From Gammaproteobacteria bacterium (GTDB lineage: Bacteria > Pseudomonadota > Gammaproteobacteria > Porifericomitales > Porifericomitaceae), in NCBI GenBank assembly GCA_014238615.1, contig JABAAT010000065.1, positions 1-64,000 of the forward strand: a stretch of 64,000 nucleotides of DNA. The letters run 5' to 3'. Every line of letters begins with the position of its first letter. Positions within the stretch are counted from its first letter, which is position 1. The notes below the pieces were generated by a model that ran no database searches, was not told where the DNA came from, and saw nothing but the letters and a program-made list of their open reading frames with translations. Positions 43,959 to 54,376 of this stretch are shown piece after piece. A program made the translations under genes and the position numbers.

Positions 43959-44734
43959 GCCTGGCACGGCGCGTCATTCCCTGCCTGGATGTTGACCAGG
44001 GGCGGGTCGTCAAGGGGGTGCGCTTCGTGGAAATCAGGGACGCCGGCGACCCGGTAGCCAGCGCCGCCGCCTACGACACCCAGGGCGCCGACGAATTATT
44101 GTTCCTGGATATCACCGCCAGCTCCGATGAACGTGCCACCATGGTGCGGGTCGTGGAACAGGTCTCCGAGCAGATCTTCATCCCGCTCACCGTGGGCGGC
44201 GGCATCCGCGGGCTCGCGGACGCACGGCGCCTGCTGAGGGCCGGCGCCGATAAGATCAGCGTGAATACCGCGGCGGTGCAAAACCCATCCCTGGTGCGTG
44301 AATTAAGTGACTGCTTCGGGGCGCAGTGCGTGGTGGCGGCCATCGACGCGCGGCGCGTCCCGGGCGGCAATGCCGCCTGGGAGGTGTACACGCACGGCGG
44401 TCGCCGCCCCACCGGCCTGGACTGCCTGCAGTGGGCGGCGCGGCTGGAAGAGCTGGGCGCCGGCGAGATTCTGCTCACCAGCATGGACCGGGACGGGACG
44501 GGAGAGGGCTTTGACCTGGAATTAACCCGGGCGGTCAGCCGCGCGTTGTCCATCCCGGTGATCGCCTCCGGCGGAGTCGGTACGCTGGAACACTTGGTGC
44601 AGGGCGTCCTGGAGGGCGAGGCCGACGCCGTGCTGGCGGCCAGCATCTTTCACTTCGGGCGCCACAGCATCGCCGAGGCCAAGCGGGAACTGGCACGGCA
44701 CGGCATTCCGGTGTGCCCGGTGCCGACGGCATGA
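43955..44734 (+). CDS. hisF: Imidazole glycerol phosphate synthase subunit HisF
   Basis: [53 protein letters not shown]. Confidence 0.98.
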   Translation: MSLARRVIPCLDVDQGRVVKGVRFVEIRDAGDPVASAAAYDTQGADELLFLDITASSDERATMVRVVEQVSEQIFIPLTVGGGIRGLADARRLLRAGADKISVNTAAVQNPSLVRELSDCFGAQCVVAAIDARRVPGGNAAWEVYTHGGRRPTGLDCLQWAARLEELGAGEILLTSMDRDGTGEGFDLELTRAVSRALSIPVIASGGVGTLEHLVQGVLEGEADAVLAASIFHFGRHSIAEAKRELARHGIPVCPVPTA

Positions 44735-45465
44735 GCGCGGACAAGACATCCAACACCGGCGCCGGGAGCATGGGCGCAGGGGCGGCCGGCGACGCCTGGT
44801 TGGATAGTGTGCGTTGGAACGACGACGGCCTGGTTTCGGTGATCACCCGGGAGGCGCGGAGCGGCGTCGTACTGATGTCCGCCTGGATGAACCGCGAGGC
44901 GTTGCGCCGCAGCCTGCGGGAGGGACGGGCCTGCTACTGGTCGCGCTCCCGGCGCTGCCTGTGGCGCAAAGGCGACACTTCCGGCAATTTCCAGGAAGTG
45001 TGCGGCGTCCGCCTGGACTGCGACGCCGACACCCTGTTGCTGGATGTCATACAGCACGGCGCCGGGGCCTGCCACACCGGACGGATGCACTGCTTCTTCC
45101 GCCGCCTGCGGGACGGCGCCTGGAAGGAAGAAAAGGATCATGACGAGGCTCCCAGGCCGCCGGACGCGGAAAGCCGACTGGAGCACCTGGCCTTGTTGCT
45201 GGAGCAACGCAGGCAGGCCGACCCGGCGCATTCCTACGTGGCCGCCCTGCACCGGGACGGCCTCGATCGGATTCTGAAAAAAGTCGGCGAGGAAGCCGCC
45301 GAAACCATCATCGCCGCCAAGGGAGGGGAGCCCGCCGAGCTCATCCATGAAACCGCCGATCTCTGGTTCCACACTCTCGTGCTGCTGGCCCATATGGGCC
45401 TTGGCCCAAGGGAAGTGCTGGCTGAACTGGAAAGACGCCGCCCGCCGCGCGATTCTGACATATAA
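44731..45465 (+). CDS. hisI: Bifunctional phosphoribosyl-AMP cyclohydrolase / phosphoribosyl-ATP pyrophosphatase
   Basis: HisI motif [26 protein letters not shown]...[10 protein letters not shown]; HisE motif [15 protein letters not shown]. Confidence 0.95.
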   Translation: MSADKTSNTGAGSMGAGAAGDAWLDSVRWNDDGLVSVITREARSGVVLMSAWMNREALRRSLREGRACYWSRSRRCLWRKGDTSGNFQEVCGVRLDCDADTLLLDVIQHGAGACHTGRMHCFFRRLRDGAWKEEKDHDEAPRPPDAESRLEHLALLLEQRRQADPAHSYVAALHRDGLDRILKKVGEEAAETIIAAKGGEPAELIHETADLWFHTLVLLAHMGLGPREVLAELERRRPPRDSDI

Positions 45466-45527
45466 TAGGGGCTTGGCCGAGCTTGCTTCGTCCCTCCCCC
45501 ACCCACACACAAAGGAGCTAACGTCCC

Positions 45528-45752
45528 TTGAGCTTTGGTACAGGTGAACTGGTTCTCCTGCTGGCCCTCGGCGCCCTGATCTTCGGCACCAGGAAGCTGC
45601 GCAACGTGGGCGGTGACCTGGGCTCCGCCGTCAAGGGGTTTCGCAAGGCGCTGAGCGAAGAGCCCGAGGAGGAAAAACAGGACGTCCCGGCGGGTGACGC
45701 CAAGGCATCGCAGGCGGCGCCGCGGGATGACGGGAAGGACAAAGCACCCTAG
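45528..45752 (+). CDS. tatA: Sec-independent translocase TatA-like protein (TTG start)
   Basis: [41 protein letters not shown]. Confidence 0.9.
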   Translation: MSFGTGELVLLLALGALIFGTRKLRNVGGDLGSAVKGFRKALSEEPEEEKQDVPAGDAKASQAAPRDDGKDKAP

Positions 45753-45798
45753 CCGTTCCGAAGGGAGTGTCGAGACGGGAGGCCGGGGGCAACCGTCC

Positions 45799-46545
45799 AT
45801 GGGGTTCCTGGACCATCTTGATGAATTGCGGCGGCGCCTGCTGCGCTCCCTGGCCTGCCTGCTGCTGGTCTTCCTGGGGCTATCCTGGTTCGCGCGCGAC
45901 CTGTTCGCACTGTTCGCCGGGCCCATGATAGAGCGCATGCCGGGCCAGGCCACCATGCTGGCCATCGACGTGACAGCGCCCTTCCTGGTTCCCCTGAAGC
46001 TTTGCCTGCTCCTGGCCGTGTTTCTTTGCATGCCCTACCTGCTCCACCAGCTTTGGGCTTTCGTGGCTCCCGGTCTTTACCGGGGTGAACGCCGCCTGGC
46101 GCTGCCGCTGCTGTTCTCCAGCCTGCTGCTGTTTTACCTGGGCAGCGCCTTTGCCTACTGGGTGGTGTTGCCGTTGTTGTTCCTGTTCATCGCATCCATG
46201 ACGCCCGAGGGCGTCCAGATGATGACTGACATCAACCGCTATTTCGGCTTCTCCATCAAGATGTTCCTGGCCTTCGGCATCGCCTTCGAGACCCCGGTGC
46301 TGATTGTCCTGCTGGTGCGCACCGGCGCGGTGGAAGTGGAACAGCTGGCGGCCAAACGCGCCTACGTGTTCGTGGGCTGCTTCATCGTCGGCATGCTGCT
46401 GACTCCTCCGGACGTCATCTCGCAGTGCCTGCTGGCGATCCCCGTCTGGCTTCTCTATGAGCTGGGCCTGTGCATCAGTCGCCGGATGCGGAAACCGCCC
46501 CGGACCTCCGACGACGACCTCGGGCTTGAGTCCGGGCCTCCCTAG
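45799..46545 (+). CDS. tatC: Sec-independent translocase TatC
   Basis: MGFLDHLDELRRRLLRSL...FGIAFETPVLIVLLVRTGAV...LTPPDVISQCLLAIPVWLLYELG. Confidence 0.96.
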   Translation: MGFLDHLDELRRRLLRSLACLLLVFLGLSWFARDLFALFAGPMIERMPGQATMLAIDVTAPFLVPLKLCLLLAVFLCMPYLLHQLWAFVAPGLYRGERRLALPLLFSSLLLFYLGSAFAYWVVLPLLFLFIASMTPEGVQMMTDINRYFGFSIKMFLAFGIAFETPVLIVLLVRTGAVEVEQLAAKRAYVFVGCFIVGMLLTPPDVISQCLLAIPVWLLYELGLCISRRMRKPPRTSDDDLGLESGPP

Positions 46546-46579
46546 GTACGGCGTCGTATCAACAAGACGACGGCAGCCC

Positions 46580-47797
46580 ATGCATAGACGTTCCTTTCTC
46601 AAGGCGGCTGCCACGACCTGCCTGGGCGGCCTGCTGCCCGGCTGCGGCGTTTTCAACCCCTGTGAGCCGCCGCGGGATTTCGATGAGGAGGAACAAGAAC
46701 TGTTCGGGGAGGCCCTGGACGGCATCCATCCCAGCCGCCTGTGGGATACGCACGTGCATCTCATCGGCAGGGGCGACAGCCACAGCGGCATTTGGGTCAA
46801 TCCACGCTTTCGGAAGTTCCGGCACCTGGGCTGGAACACCCGTTACAAGTTCTACCTGGACGCCGCCTGCCTGGATGAAGACGAGGACGAGATCGACACG
46901 GGCTACGTCAGGCAACTGCTGAATCTGCATCTCCAGATGCCGAAACGCGGCAAGCTCATGCTGCTGGCTTTTGACTACTACCATGGGGAAGAAGGAAAAC
47001 GCGACCTGGAACGCAGCACCCTGCATGTCCCCAACGCGTACGCCGCGCGGCTCGCCGCCCGTTATCCACGGGAATTTGAGTGGGCCGCCTCGATCCACCC
47101 TTACCGGGAAGACTGCCTGGAGGCCCTGGAACAAGCGGCGGCGCACGACGCCCGCGCCGTCAAGTGGCTGCCGCAGGCCATGGGCATGGATCCGGCATCA
47201 CCCCTGTGTGACCGCTTCTACGAGCGCGTCGCGGCGCTGGGCCTGCCGCTGCTGGTGCACGTCGGCCGGGAACATGCGATGCCGGTGCCCGACCAATCGC
47301 TGGGCAACCCCCTGCGCCTGCGGCGCGCCCTGGAACACGGCGTGCGGGTCATTGCCGCGCACTGCGGACGGGAAGCAGACGGCGTGGACTTGGATCGCGG
47401 CCCGCACGGCCCGCGCCGCGACAATTTTGAACTGTTCAGCCGCCTCATGGAAAACCCCGATTACGAACGACTCCTGCTGGGCGACGTTTCCGCCGTCTTT
47501 CTTACCATCCACGACAACGCGCCCGCACGGGCGATTCTTGAGCGCACCGAATGGCACCCGCGCCTGCTGTACGGTTCCGACTACCCTTTGCCCGCCATCC
47601 GGCCCCTCATCGACACTGACCGTTTCGTTGGACTCGGCATGCTCAAAAAAACAGGGGCAAAGGCCCTGGAACGGGTGCGCCGCTACAACCCGATGCTGTA
47701 CCACCTGCTGCTGCTCCGCCTGCTGCGCTACAACGGCAAGAGCCTCCGCCCCGAGGTGTTCCATACCCGCGACCACCTGCTCCCCCAGGCAGCCTGA
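46580..47797 (+). CDS. Amidohydrolase-family predicted Tat-exported lipoprotein
   Basis: MHRRSFLKAAATTCLGGLLPGC (twin-Arg plus lipobox); WDTHVHLIG; VIAAHCG; YGSDYPLP. Confidence 0.88.
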   Translation: MHRRSFLKAAATTCLGGLLPGCGVFNPCEPPRDFDEEEQELFGEALDGIHPSRLWDTHVHLIGRGDSHSGIWVNPRFRKFRHLGWNTRYKFYLDAACLDEDEDEIDTGYVRQLLNLHLQMPKRGKLMLLAFDYYHGEEGKRDLERSTLHVPNAYAARLAARYPREFEWAASIHPYREDCLEALEQAAAHDARAVKWLPQAMGMDPASPLCDRFYERVAALGLPLLVHVGREHAMPVPDQSLGNPLRLRRALEHGVRVIAAHCGREADGVDLDRGPHGPRRDNFELFSRLMENPDYERLLLGDVSAVFLTIHDNAPARAILERTEWHPRLLYGSDYPLPAIRPLIDTDRFVGLGMLKKTGAKALERVRRYNPMLYHLLLLRLLRYNGKSLRPEVFHTRDHLLPQAA

Positions 47798-47902
47798 GGA
47801 GGAAGCTCCGGGGGGTCATCCAGGCGGGCGGCGCACCGGCCTCACCTCCTGAAGCGGCTTCCGGAAAAGACGACAGCGCCGCGGGCGGCCGAGCCGGCGA
47901 CC

Positions 47903-48328
47903 CTAGGATTGTTCCCAGGGCAGATTGTGGAAACGCCAGCCGTTCAAAGTATTACGATGCCGCCGTTCATCCAACTGCCCTTCAAACCCCTCGCTGATAT
48001 TGCTGACATCCTGAAACCCGGCACGGAGCAACGCCAGGCCCGCATTGCGGGAACGCGTCCCGCTGCGGCACAGCATCAGCACCGGGCGCTGTTCCAGGGG
48101 CACCGCGCCGTCACGCCCTTCCAGGGCCGCGCGCACCCTGGCCGGGAACTCCAGGTCCTCCCGCCATTCGGGAAACTCCTGCCACGGTACATGTACCGCT
48201 TCCACCGGATGCCCCACGTAGTGATATTCCATGGCGGTGCGCACATCCACGAGAACCGCCTCCAGCTGCTTTTGCAACGACTCCCAGGCCTCCACCGGAT
48301 GAATTTCTTTCACTCCTTTCACACTCAT
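47903..48328 (-). CDS. Single-domain rhodanese
   Basis: AVLVDVRTAMEYHYVGHPVEAVHVPW...VLMLCRSGTRSRNAGLALLRAGF. Confidence 0.93.
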   Translation of the reverse strand: MSVKGVKEIHPVEAWESLQKQLEAVLVDVRTAMEYHYVGHPVEAVHVPWQEFPEWREDLEFPARVRAALEGRDGAVPLEQRPVLMLCRSGTRSRNAGLALLRAGFQDVSNISEGFEGQLDERRHRNTLNGWRFHNLPWEQS

Positions 48329-48485
48329 GTTGTATACTCCTGCGACGGATGCCTGAAAACCAGCAAAACAACCGGCCACACACCCGGATTATAGAGCAAT
48401 TGCACGAACCTACGGTGGATCAACAGCGCACCCGCCAGGAGCGTGCAGCCCCGGGGCCCCTCGTACGGCGCGGCGGCCTGTTCTA

Positions 48486-48875
48486 ATGAACGACTTCCCC
48501 AGGGACCTGTTCTATGACCCCGGCCATACCTGGGTCAACACCCTGGACGACGGCACCGTGCGCATCGGCCTCACAGACCACGCCCAGGAGGAACTGGGAG
48601 ACATCGTCTTCGTTGAACTCCCCACCCCCCACAGCCGTTTTGCGCGGGACCAGGAATGCGGCGTGATCGAATCGGTCAAGTCCACCTCCGATCTGCGCTG
48701 CCCGCTGAGCGGCGAGGTCGTGACCGTGAACCAGGACCTGGAAGAAAACCCCGCATGGGTCAACAGTGCACCTTACGACAACGGCTGGTTATTCCAGCTA
48801 CGCCCGGACGACACGGCGGAACTGGAACAACTACTGGACGAATCCAGTTACAGGCGCCTGATCCAGGGCGACTGA
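48486..48875 (+). CDS. gcvH: Glycine cleavage system H protein
   Basis: HTWVNTLDDGTVRIGLTDHAQEELGDIVFVELP...GVIESVKSTSDLRCPLSGEVV (lipoyl Lys). Confidence 0.96.
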   Translation: MNDFPRDLFYDPGHTWVNTLDDGTVRIGLTDHAQEELGDIVFVELPTPHSRFARDQECGVIESVKSTSDLRCPLSGEVVTVNQDLEENPAWVNSAPYDNGWLFQLRPDDTAELEQLLDESSYRRLIQGD

Positions 48876-48886
48876 TTCAGGGCGAC
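48859..48886. repeat. 14-bp tandem duplication across the gcvH stop codon
   Basis: tgatccagggcgac / tgattcagggcgac. Confidence 0.93.
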
Positions 48887-48914
48887 TGAACACACTTTTA
48901 AGGAGGAACTTCTT

Positions 48915-49412
48915 ATGGCCAGGATCACCCTGCACGACACTCCCTGCCGCACCTGCGGCGAACTCCCACCGGTGGGCGCCAAGGCCCCCGACTTTCTCCT
49001 GACCGACGCGGAACTCAAGGATCTGGGCCTGGCCGACTTCCAGGGTAAACGCAAGCTTATCAGCTGCATACCCAGCGTGGACACCCCGGTCTGCGCGCTG
49101 TCCACGCGCAAGTTCAACGAGAAAGCCGAACAGGAAAACGATGTGGTGTTCCTGACCGTCTCCGCCGATCTGCCCTTCGCCCTGAAGCGCTTCTGCGCGT
49201 CCGAGCAAACACAGAAGGTCAAGGCGCTTTCCATGATGCGCAACCGCCGCTTCGCCGAGGACTATGGGCTGCTGATCGAAGACGGCCCCCTGGCCGGACT
49301 CTGCGCCCGCGCGGTGCTCGTGCTGGACGAGGAGGACCGCGTCGTCTATCGTCAACTGGTCACCGAGGTCACGGACGAACCCGACTACGAAGCGGCTCTC
49401 CGTGCCCTATGA
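48915..49412 (+). CDS. tpx: Thiol peroxidase
   Basis: SVDTPVCALSTRKFNEKA...SADLPFALKRFCASE...DGPLAGLCARAVLVLDEEDRVVY. Confidence 0.93.
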   Translation: MARITLHDTPCRTCGELPPVGAKAPDFLLTDAELKDLGLADFQGKRKLISCIPSVDTPVCALSTRKFNEKAEQENDVVFLTVSADLPFALKRFCASEQTQKVKALSMMRNRRFAEDYGLLIEDGPLAGLCARAVLVLDEEDRVVYRQLVTEVTDEPDYEAALRAL

Positions 49413-49514
49413 AGGTTGACACCAGTTGGATGAGGCCGGAACGCCCGCCGGCCGCGTTTTAAGGAGCCGGTCGTCACCTCCACGCATGGTTCGGCGGCTT
49501 CGGATGAAAGCGTT

Positions 49515-50126
49515 ATGAGCATCCCCGATATCAGTGGCGTGGTCTTGGCCGGGGGACGGGGGCGGCGCCTGGGCGGTATGGACAAGGGATTGCGGCTCCT
49601 GGCGAACCGACCGCTGGTGGAATACGTATTGGAGGCCCTGGGGGGGCAGGTACGGGAACTTCTTATCAACGCGAACCGCAACGTGGAACGCTACGGGCGC
49701 TATGGTTACCAGGTGATTCCGGATCACCCGCCGGGCTTCGAGGGACCACTGGCGGGCATGGCCGCGGCCCTGGAGGCGGCCGCCCACCCGTGGGTGCTGT
49801 GCGCGCCCTGCGACTGTCCGAGGCCGCCCCCCGACCTGGCCATTCGCATGCAGCGGAGGCTGCACGCGGAGCAGGCCCGTATCTGCACCGCCTGGGACGG
49901 GACCCGCGTGCACCCGGTGTTCGCCCTGCTGGACCGGGAGCTGTTGCCTTCGCTGCAGGCCTACCTGGCCGCCGGGGGCCGCAAGATCGACACCTGGTTT
50001 GCCGAACACCCCCTGGCGCGGGAGGATTTTTCGGATCATCCGGGGGCTTTTCGCAATCTCAACACACCGGGGGAACTCCTCATCATGGAGCGGGAGTTGT
50101 GTGCCGGAACGGCGGCCGTCTCGTGA
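49515..50126 (+). CDS. mobA: Molybdenum cofactor guanylyltransferase
   Basis: GVVLAGGRGRRLGGMDKGLRLLANRPLVEYVLEAL. Confidence 0.94.
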   Translation: MSIPDISGVVLAGGRGRRLGGMDKGLRLLANRPLVEYVLEALGGQVRELLINANRNVERYGRYGYQVIPDHPPGFEGPLAGMAAALEAAAHPWVLCAPCDCPRPPPDLAIRMQRRLHAEQARICTAWDGTRVHPVFALLDRELLPSLQAYLAAGGRKIDTWFAEHPLAREDFSDHPGAFRNLNTPGELLIMERELCAGTAAVS

Positions 50127-51394
50127 CGAAACCACCCAATCCTTCCACGGACTGCAGCACTGACTTTGAGCCGGACTCCCTGTCCGTGACGGAGGCGCGG
50201 CGGTGCATCCTGGGCGACGTCAGGGCGCTGACAGAGACGGAGCGCGTAGCGTTACCGACCGCCCTGGGCCGGGTGACAGCGGTGGATGTGCGCGCCGGTC
50301 TGGATGTGCCCTCCGCCACGAACGCGGCGGTGGACGGCTATGCATTGCGCGGCACCGAGCTGCCACAAGCGGGCTTCCACGAACTGCGCGTGGCCGGGAC
50401 CGCCCGCGCCGGGCATCCCTGGCGGGGAAGCCTGGGCGCCGGTGCCTGCGTGCGCATCATGACCGGTGCGGCGCTGCCGGAGGGCGCCGATACGGTGGTG
50501 ATGCAGGAACACGTGGAAGGCACGGCGGACCAGGTGCGCCTGGCGGCGGGGGTGGCAACGCCCGGGGCGAATGTACGCCAGGCCGGGGAAGACATCCGCG
50601 CGGGCGGCATCGCGCTGAAGCGCGGGCGGCGTCTGCGGGCGGCGGACCTGGGCATCGCGGCCTCCGTGGGCGCGGCCGAATTGCTGGTGACACGCAAGCT
50701 GAAGGTCGCCTTCTTTTCCACCGGCGATGAGCTCTGCCCGGTGGATGGGGGAAAACCACCGGCCCCGGGCATGATCTACGACAGCAACCGCTACAGTCTG
50801 CACGGGCTGCTTGGACGCGCCGATCTCGAGGTGCACGATTACGGCATCGTGTCCGACGATCGGGTGGCGCTGGAGAAGCTGTTAAGCAAGGCCGCCGCCA
50901 CGGCGGACGTGGTGTTGGCCAGCGGCGGCGTTTCGGTGGGGGAGGCGGACCTGGTGCGCGAGACGCTCGCCAGCCTGGGAAACGTGCGTTTCTGGAAAGT
51001 GGCCATGAAGCCCGGACGGCCCCTGGCCTTCGGCGCCGTGGGACGGGCCTGCTTTTTCGGGCTGCCGGGAAACCCGGTGTCGGTGCTGGTGACCTTTCAC
51101 CAGTTTGTGCTGCCTGCGTTGCGGCGCATGGCCGGAGAGCGGGAAACCGAGCCCCTGCTGCTGCGGGTGCCCTGTGCGACACCCCTGCGGAAACGGCCGG
51201 GCCGGGTCGAGTACCAGCGCGGCGTCCTGTGCCGCACCCCGGAGGGCGTCCTGACGGTGACCGGAACCGGCGCGCAGGGCTCCGGGATACTGCGCTCCAT
51301 GGGACTGGCCGACTGCTACATCGTGCTCCCCATGGAGCAGGGCGAAGTGCGTGCCGGCGAACTGGTGGAAGTCCAGTTGCTGGCGGAATTTTAG
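50123..51394 (+). CDS. moeA: Molybdopterin molybdenumtransferase (GTG start)
   Basis: VPSATNAAVDGYALRG; MTGAALPEGADTVVMQE; GLPGNPVSVLVTF. Confidence 0.96.
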   Translation: MTKPPNPSTDCSTDFEPDSLSVTEARRCILGDVRALTETERVALPTALGRVTAVDVRAGLDVPSATNAAVDGYALRGTELPQAGFHELRVAGTARAGHPWRGSLGAGACVRIMTGAALPEGADTVVMQEHVEGTADQVRLAAGVATPGANVRQAGEDIRAGGIALKRGRRLRAADLGIAASVGAAELLVTRKLKVAFFSTGDELCPVDGGKPPAPGMIYDSNRYSLHGLLGRADLEVHDYGIVSDDRVALEKLLSKAAATADVVLASGGVSVGEADLVRETLASLGNVRFWKVAMKPGRPLAFGAVGRACFFGLPGNPVSVLVTFHQFVLPALRRMAGERETEPLLLRVPCATPLRKRPGRVEYQRGVLCRTPEGVLTVTGTGAQGSGILRSMGLADCYIVLPMEQGEVRAGELVEVQLLAEF

Positions 51395-51981
51395 GGGGTG
51401 CCCGGGAAAGGCGCGCCGGTACGGATGGCGCGCTCCTCGGTGACAATCCAGTGCACCGGCAGGTCGTGTTCCCGGGCGGGCAGCTCCTTGCACAACTGCA
51501 CCTCGAAGGCAAGCGCCACGCGCGGGTGTTCCGGGTGGTGCGCGAACCAGCGGTCGTAATAACCGCGGCCGTACCCGAGGCGCGTGCCGGCCGCGCTGAA
51601 ACCCAGTCCCGGTGTGATGCTGAGCTCAATCGTCTCATCGAATTCCGGTCCCGAAGCGGGCTCCTGGATGCCGTACCGGTTGGGTTGCAGCTGCGCCAGG
51701 GAGTCGATCTTCCGGGCCAACATACCGTGCTCCCGGATCAGCGGCACACAAACGCTTCTGCCTTCCCGCAGCCAGTCTTCCAGGAGCTCGTGGGTGCAGA
51801 CCTCGGACCGGCAGGAAACGTAACAGAAAATACGGCGCGCGGCGACGACCTGGGGCAGCAGCCGCAGCCTGTTCTGGATGGCCGCCGCGTGGCGCGCACG
51901 GAGCGACTCCGGCAGGTTCCGCCGAACGCGCAACTGGCGCCGACGCCATGCGCTCTTGTCATGTGCCGTCATATCGGTCAT
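51391..51981 (-). CDS. 5-formyltetrahydrofolate cyclo-ligase
   Basis: ITPGLGFSAAGTRLGYGRGYYDRWFA signature. Confidence 0.94.
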   Translation of the reverse strand: MTDMTAHDKSAWRRRQLRVRRNLPESLRARHAAAIQNRLRLLPQVVAARRIFCYVSCRSEVCTHELLEDWLREGRSVCVPLIREHGMLARKIDSLAQLQPNRYGIQEPASGPEFDETIELSITPGLGFSAAGTRLGYGRGYYDRWFAHHPEHPRVALAFEVQLCKELPAREHDLPVHWIVTEERAIRTGAPFPGTP

Positions 51982-51989
51982 CCTATACT

Positions 51990-52178
51990 ACCGTGTGGCG
52001 TGCGCCGCCAGGGTGGTGGGACGCGGCCCACTGAGCTTCCCCCGGTTGGATAACTGGGCTTCCCGGTTGATAAACGCCACGGCAGTGGAATGTGCGCCGC
52101 GCACTCCGCACAGGGCTTTCCATGGCCGGACCATTAACCCACGGGCCAAACCACAGGCAGGGCCGCAGGCCCTGGCAG
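51990..52178 (-). ncRNA. ssrS: Candidate 6S RNA
   Basis: Directly upstream of 5-FTHF cyclo-ligase (classical ssrS-ygfA synteny); minus-strand ends pair GCCAGGG / CCCTGGC and GGCCC / GGGCC with an unpaired middle. Confidence 0.4.
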
Positions 52179-52192
52179 ATTCGGAGTGATGC

Positions 52193-52510
52193 ATGGTTAA
52201 AATTCGTCTGAGCCGGGGCGGCGTCAGGAAACGCCCCTTTTACCACATCGTGGCCGCCGACCACCGGAACAAGCGCGACGGCAGGTTCCTGGAGCAGCTT
52301 GGGTTTTTCAATCCACTCGCCACCGGGGGCGAGCAGTCCCTGCGCATTAACCTGGAACGGACGCGCTACTGGACCGGGCACGGCGCCCAGGTGTCAGACC
52401 GCGTGACCAGGCTGATCCGGCAATACGAGAAGCAAATCGTTCCTGCCGCGGAAACCGCCTCGACCGGGACGGTGCCGAACGAAACCGCCGCGGAGACCGC
52501 TGCGAGCTGA
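52193..52510 (+). CDS. rpsP: 30S ribosomal protein S16
   Basis: [41 protein letters not shown]. Confidence 0.98.
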   Translation: MVKIRLSRGGVRKRPFYHIVAADHRNKRDGRFLEQLGFFNPLATGGEQSLRINLERTRYWTGHGAQVSDRVTRLIRQYEKQIVPAAETASTGTVPNETAAETAAS

Positions 52511-52532
52511 GGCGCTGTCATATCCTGCGTGA

Positions 52533-53123
52533 ATGGCCTCCATGAATGACATGCGGGACTTCCTGGCAGTGGAGCGGGAAACCGCCCTGGACGCGGGCGG
52601 GCGCCTGAGCGCCGGGTGCTTTCTAGGCGCTTACGGGGTACGTGGCTGGGTACGGCTGCGCTCCTACACGCATCCGCCGGAGAACCTGTTGAGCTATCGG
52701 CCCTGGTGGCGGCGCACCCCGGCCGACGCACCGCCGCTGGAGGTGCTGGAAGGGCGGCGTCACGGTATGCACCTGGTGGCGCGGGTCGCCGGGGTCGCCA
52801 CGCGGGAAGCGGCCTCGGCCATGCGCGGCGTGGAACTGGTGGTGGAGCGCTCGTGCCTGCCGCCCCCGGAACCGGGCCGCTATTATTGGTGTGATCTGCT
52901 GGGGCTCGTGGTGTTGGACGACACCGGCCGCAACCTGGGCCACGTCACCGGCATCATGGGAACCGGTGCGCACGACGTGCTGCGCGTGCGGGGCGAGGAA
53001 GAGCACCTGGTGCCCATGGTGCCCGGGGTGTTCGTGACCAGCGTGGACCTGGCGGGCGGCCGCATGCACGTGCGCACGGACGGACTGAACAGCTTACCGA
53101 ACAACCTGGGGACGCCGGATTGA
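52533..53123 (+). CDS. rimM: Ribosome maturation factor RimM
   Basis: [32 protein letters not shown]. Confidence 0.93.
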   Translation: MASMNDMRDFLAVERETALDAGGRLSAGCFLGAYGVRGWVRLRSYTHPPENLLSYRPWWRRTPADAPPLEVLEGRRHGMHLVARVAGVATREAASAMRGVELVVERSCLPPPEPGRYYWCDLLGLVVLDDTGRNLGHVTGIMGTGAHDVLRVRGEEEHLVPMVPGVFVTSVDLAGGRMHVRTDGLNSLPNNLGTPD

Positions 53124-53953
53124 CCACGGCGTCCGGCGCAGCGGTGCTGCGCATCGGGGTCGTGACGATTTTCCCCGACCTGTTCTCTGGACTCGCCCAT
53201 TGGGGTATCATCGGCAGGGCGGTACGACATGGTCTGCTGGAGCTGAGCACCTGGGATCCACGCAACTATACTCAGGACCGGTACCGCAGCGTGGACGATC
53301 GCCCCTACGGAGGCGGCCCGGGCATGGTGCTGCGGGCGCCGCCCCTGGAACAGGCCTTACGGGCCGCGCGCCGCGCCCTTGGTGACACGCACGACAGCGC
53401 GGGCGAAAGCCCGCGCGCCCTGGGCATCTACCTGAGCCCGCAGGGCCGCCTGCTAAGCCAGGCAGGCGTGCGGGAGTTGTTGTCCCGGGCGCCCTTATTG
53501 CTGCTTTGCGGCCGCTACGAGGGTGTGGACGAGCGTTTTTTAACGCGGGAGATAGACGAAGAATGGTCCATCGGCGATTATGTTCTGAGCGGCGGGGAAC
53601 CGGCCGCCATGGTGTTGATCGACGCCCTGGCCAGGCTCTGGCCCGGGGTGCTGGGGAATGCGGCTTCCCACCAGGAGGATTCCTTCGAAACCGGCCTGTT
53701 GGACTACCCGCACTACACCCGGCCCGGAGAGTACCAGGGTCTGGGCGTGCCTCCCGTGCTGTTAAGCGGGGATCACGAACGCATCGAAACCTGGCGGTTG
53801 CGCCAGGCCCTGGGACGCACCTGGCTGCGACGACCCGAGTTACTGAACGGATGGCGGCCGGACGCGCGGCGGCGCTTGCTGTTGCGTGAATTTATCGAAG
53901 AAACGCGGCAGGCGGACCCCACGTCCGTCCGCCGCGAGCATGGAGAAAACTAA
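53120..53953 (+). CDS. trmD: tRNA (guanine-N1)-methyltransferase
   Basis: [38 protein letters not shown]...[13 protein letters not shown]. Confidence 0.97.
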   Translation: MTTASGAAVLRIGVVTIFPDLFSGLAHWGIIGRAVRHGLLELSTWDPRNYTQDRYRSVDDRPYGGGPGMVLRAPPLEQALRAARRALGDTHDSAGESPRALGIYLSPQGRLLSQAGVRELLSRAPLLLLCGRYEGVDERFLTREIDEEWSIGDYVLSGGEPAAMVLIDALARLWPGVLGNAASHQEDSFETGLLDYPHYTRPGEYQGLGVPPVLLSGDHERIETWRLRQALGRTWLRRPELLNGWRPDARRRLLLREFIEETRQADPTSVRREHGEN

Positions 53954-53959
53954 CGACTC

Positions 53960-54376
53960 ATGAGTAAACTGATACAAGAACTGGAGCGGGAACAACTGCG
54001 CGCCGAGGCGTTGCCGCAGTTTCGCGCCGGCGATACGGTGGAAGTGATGGTCCGGGTCAAGGAGGGACAGCGGGAACGTCTGCAACTCTTCCGGGGGGTG
54101 GTCATCGCGAAACGCAACCGCGGCCTCAACTCGGCCTTCACGGTGCGTAAGGTTTCCTACGGGGTAGGGGTGGAACGCGTGTTCCAGAGCCACAGTCCGA
54201 CCCTGGCCTCCCTGAAGGTACTGCGCCGGGGGCGGGTGCGACGCGGCAAACTCTATTACCTGCGGGAGCTCAGCGGCCGAGCCAGCCGCATCCGGGAACG
54301 CATTATGCACGCTCCCACCCAGGCTTCCGACAAAACGGCGGCGGCGCATGCGGCGCCGGACAACAAGCAGACGTAA
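53960..54376 (+). CDS. rplS: 50S ribosomal protein L19
   Basis: [55 protein letters not shown]. Confidence 0.97.
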   Translation: MSKLIQELEREQLRAEALPQFRAGDTVEVMVRVKEGQRERLQLFRGVVIAKRNRGLNSAFTVRKVSYGVGVERVFQSHSPTLASLKVLRRGRVRRGKLYYLRELSGRASRIRERIMHAPTQASDKTAAAHAAPDNKQT

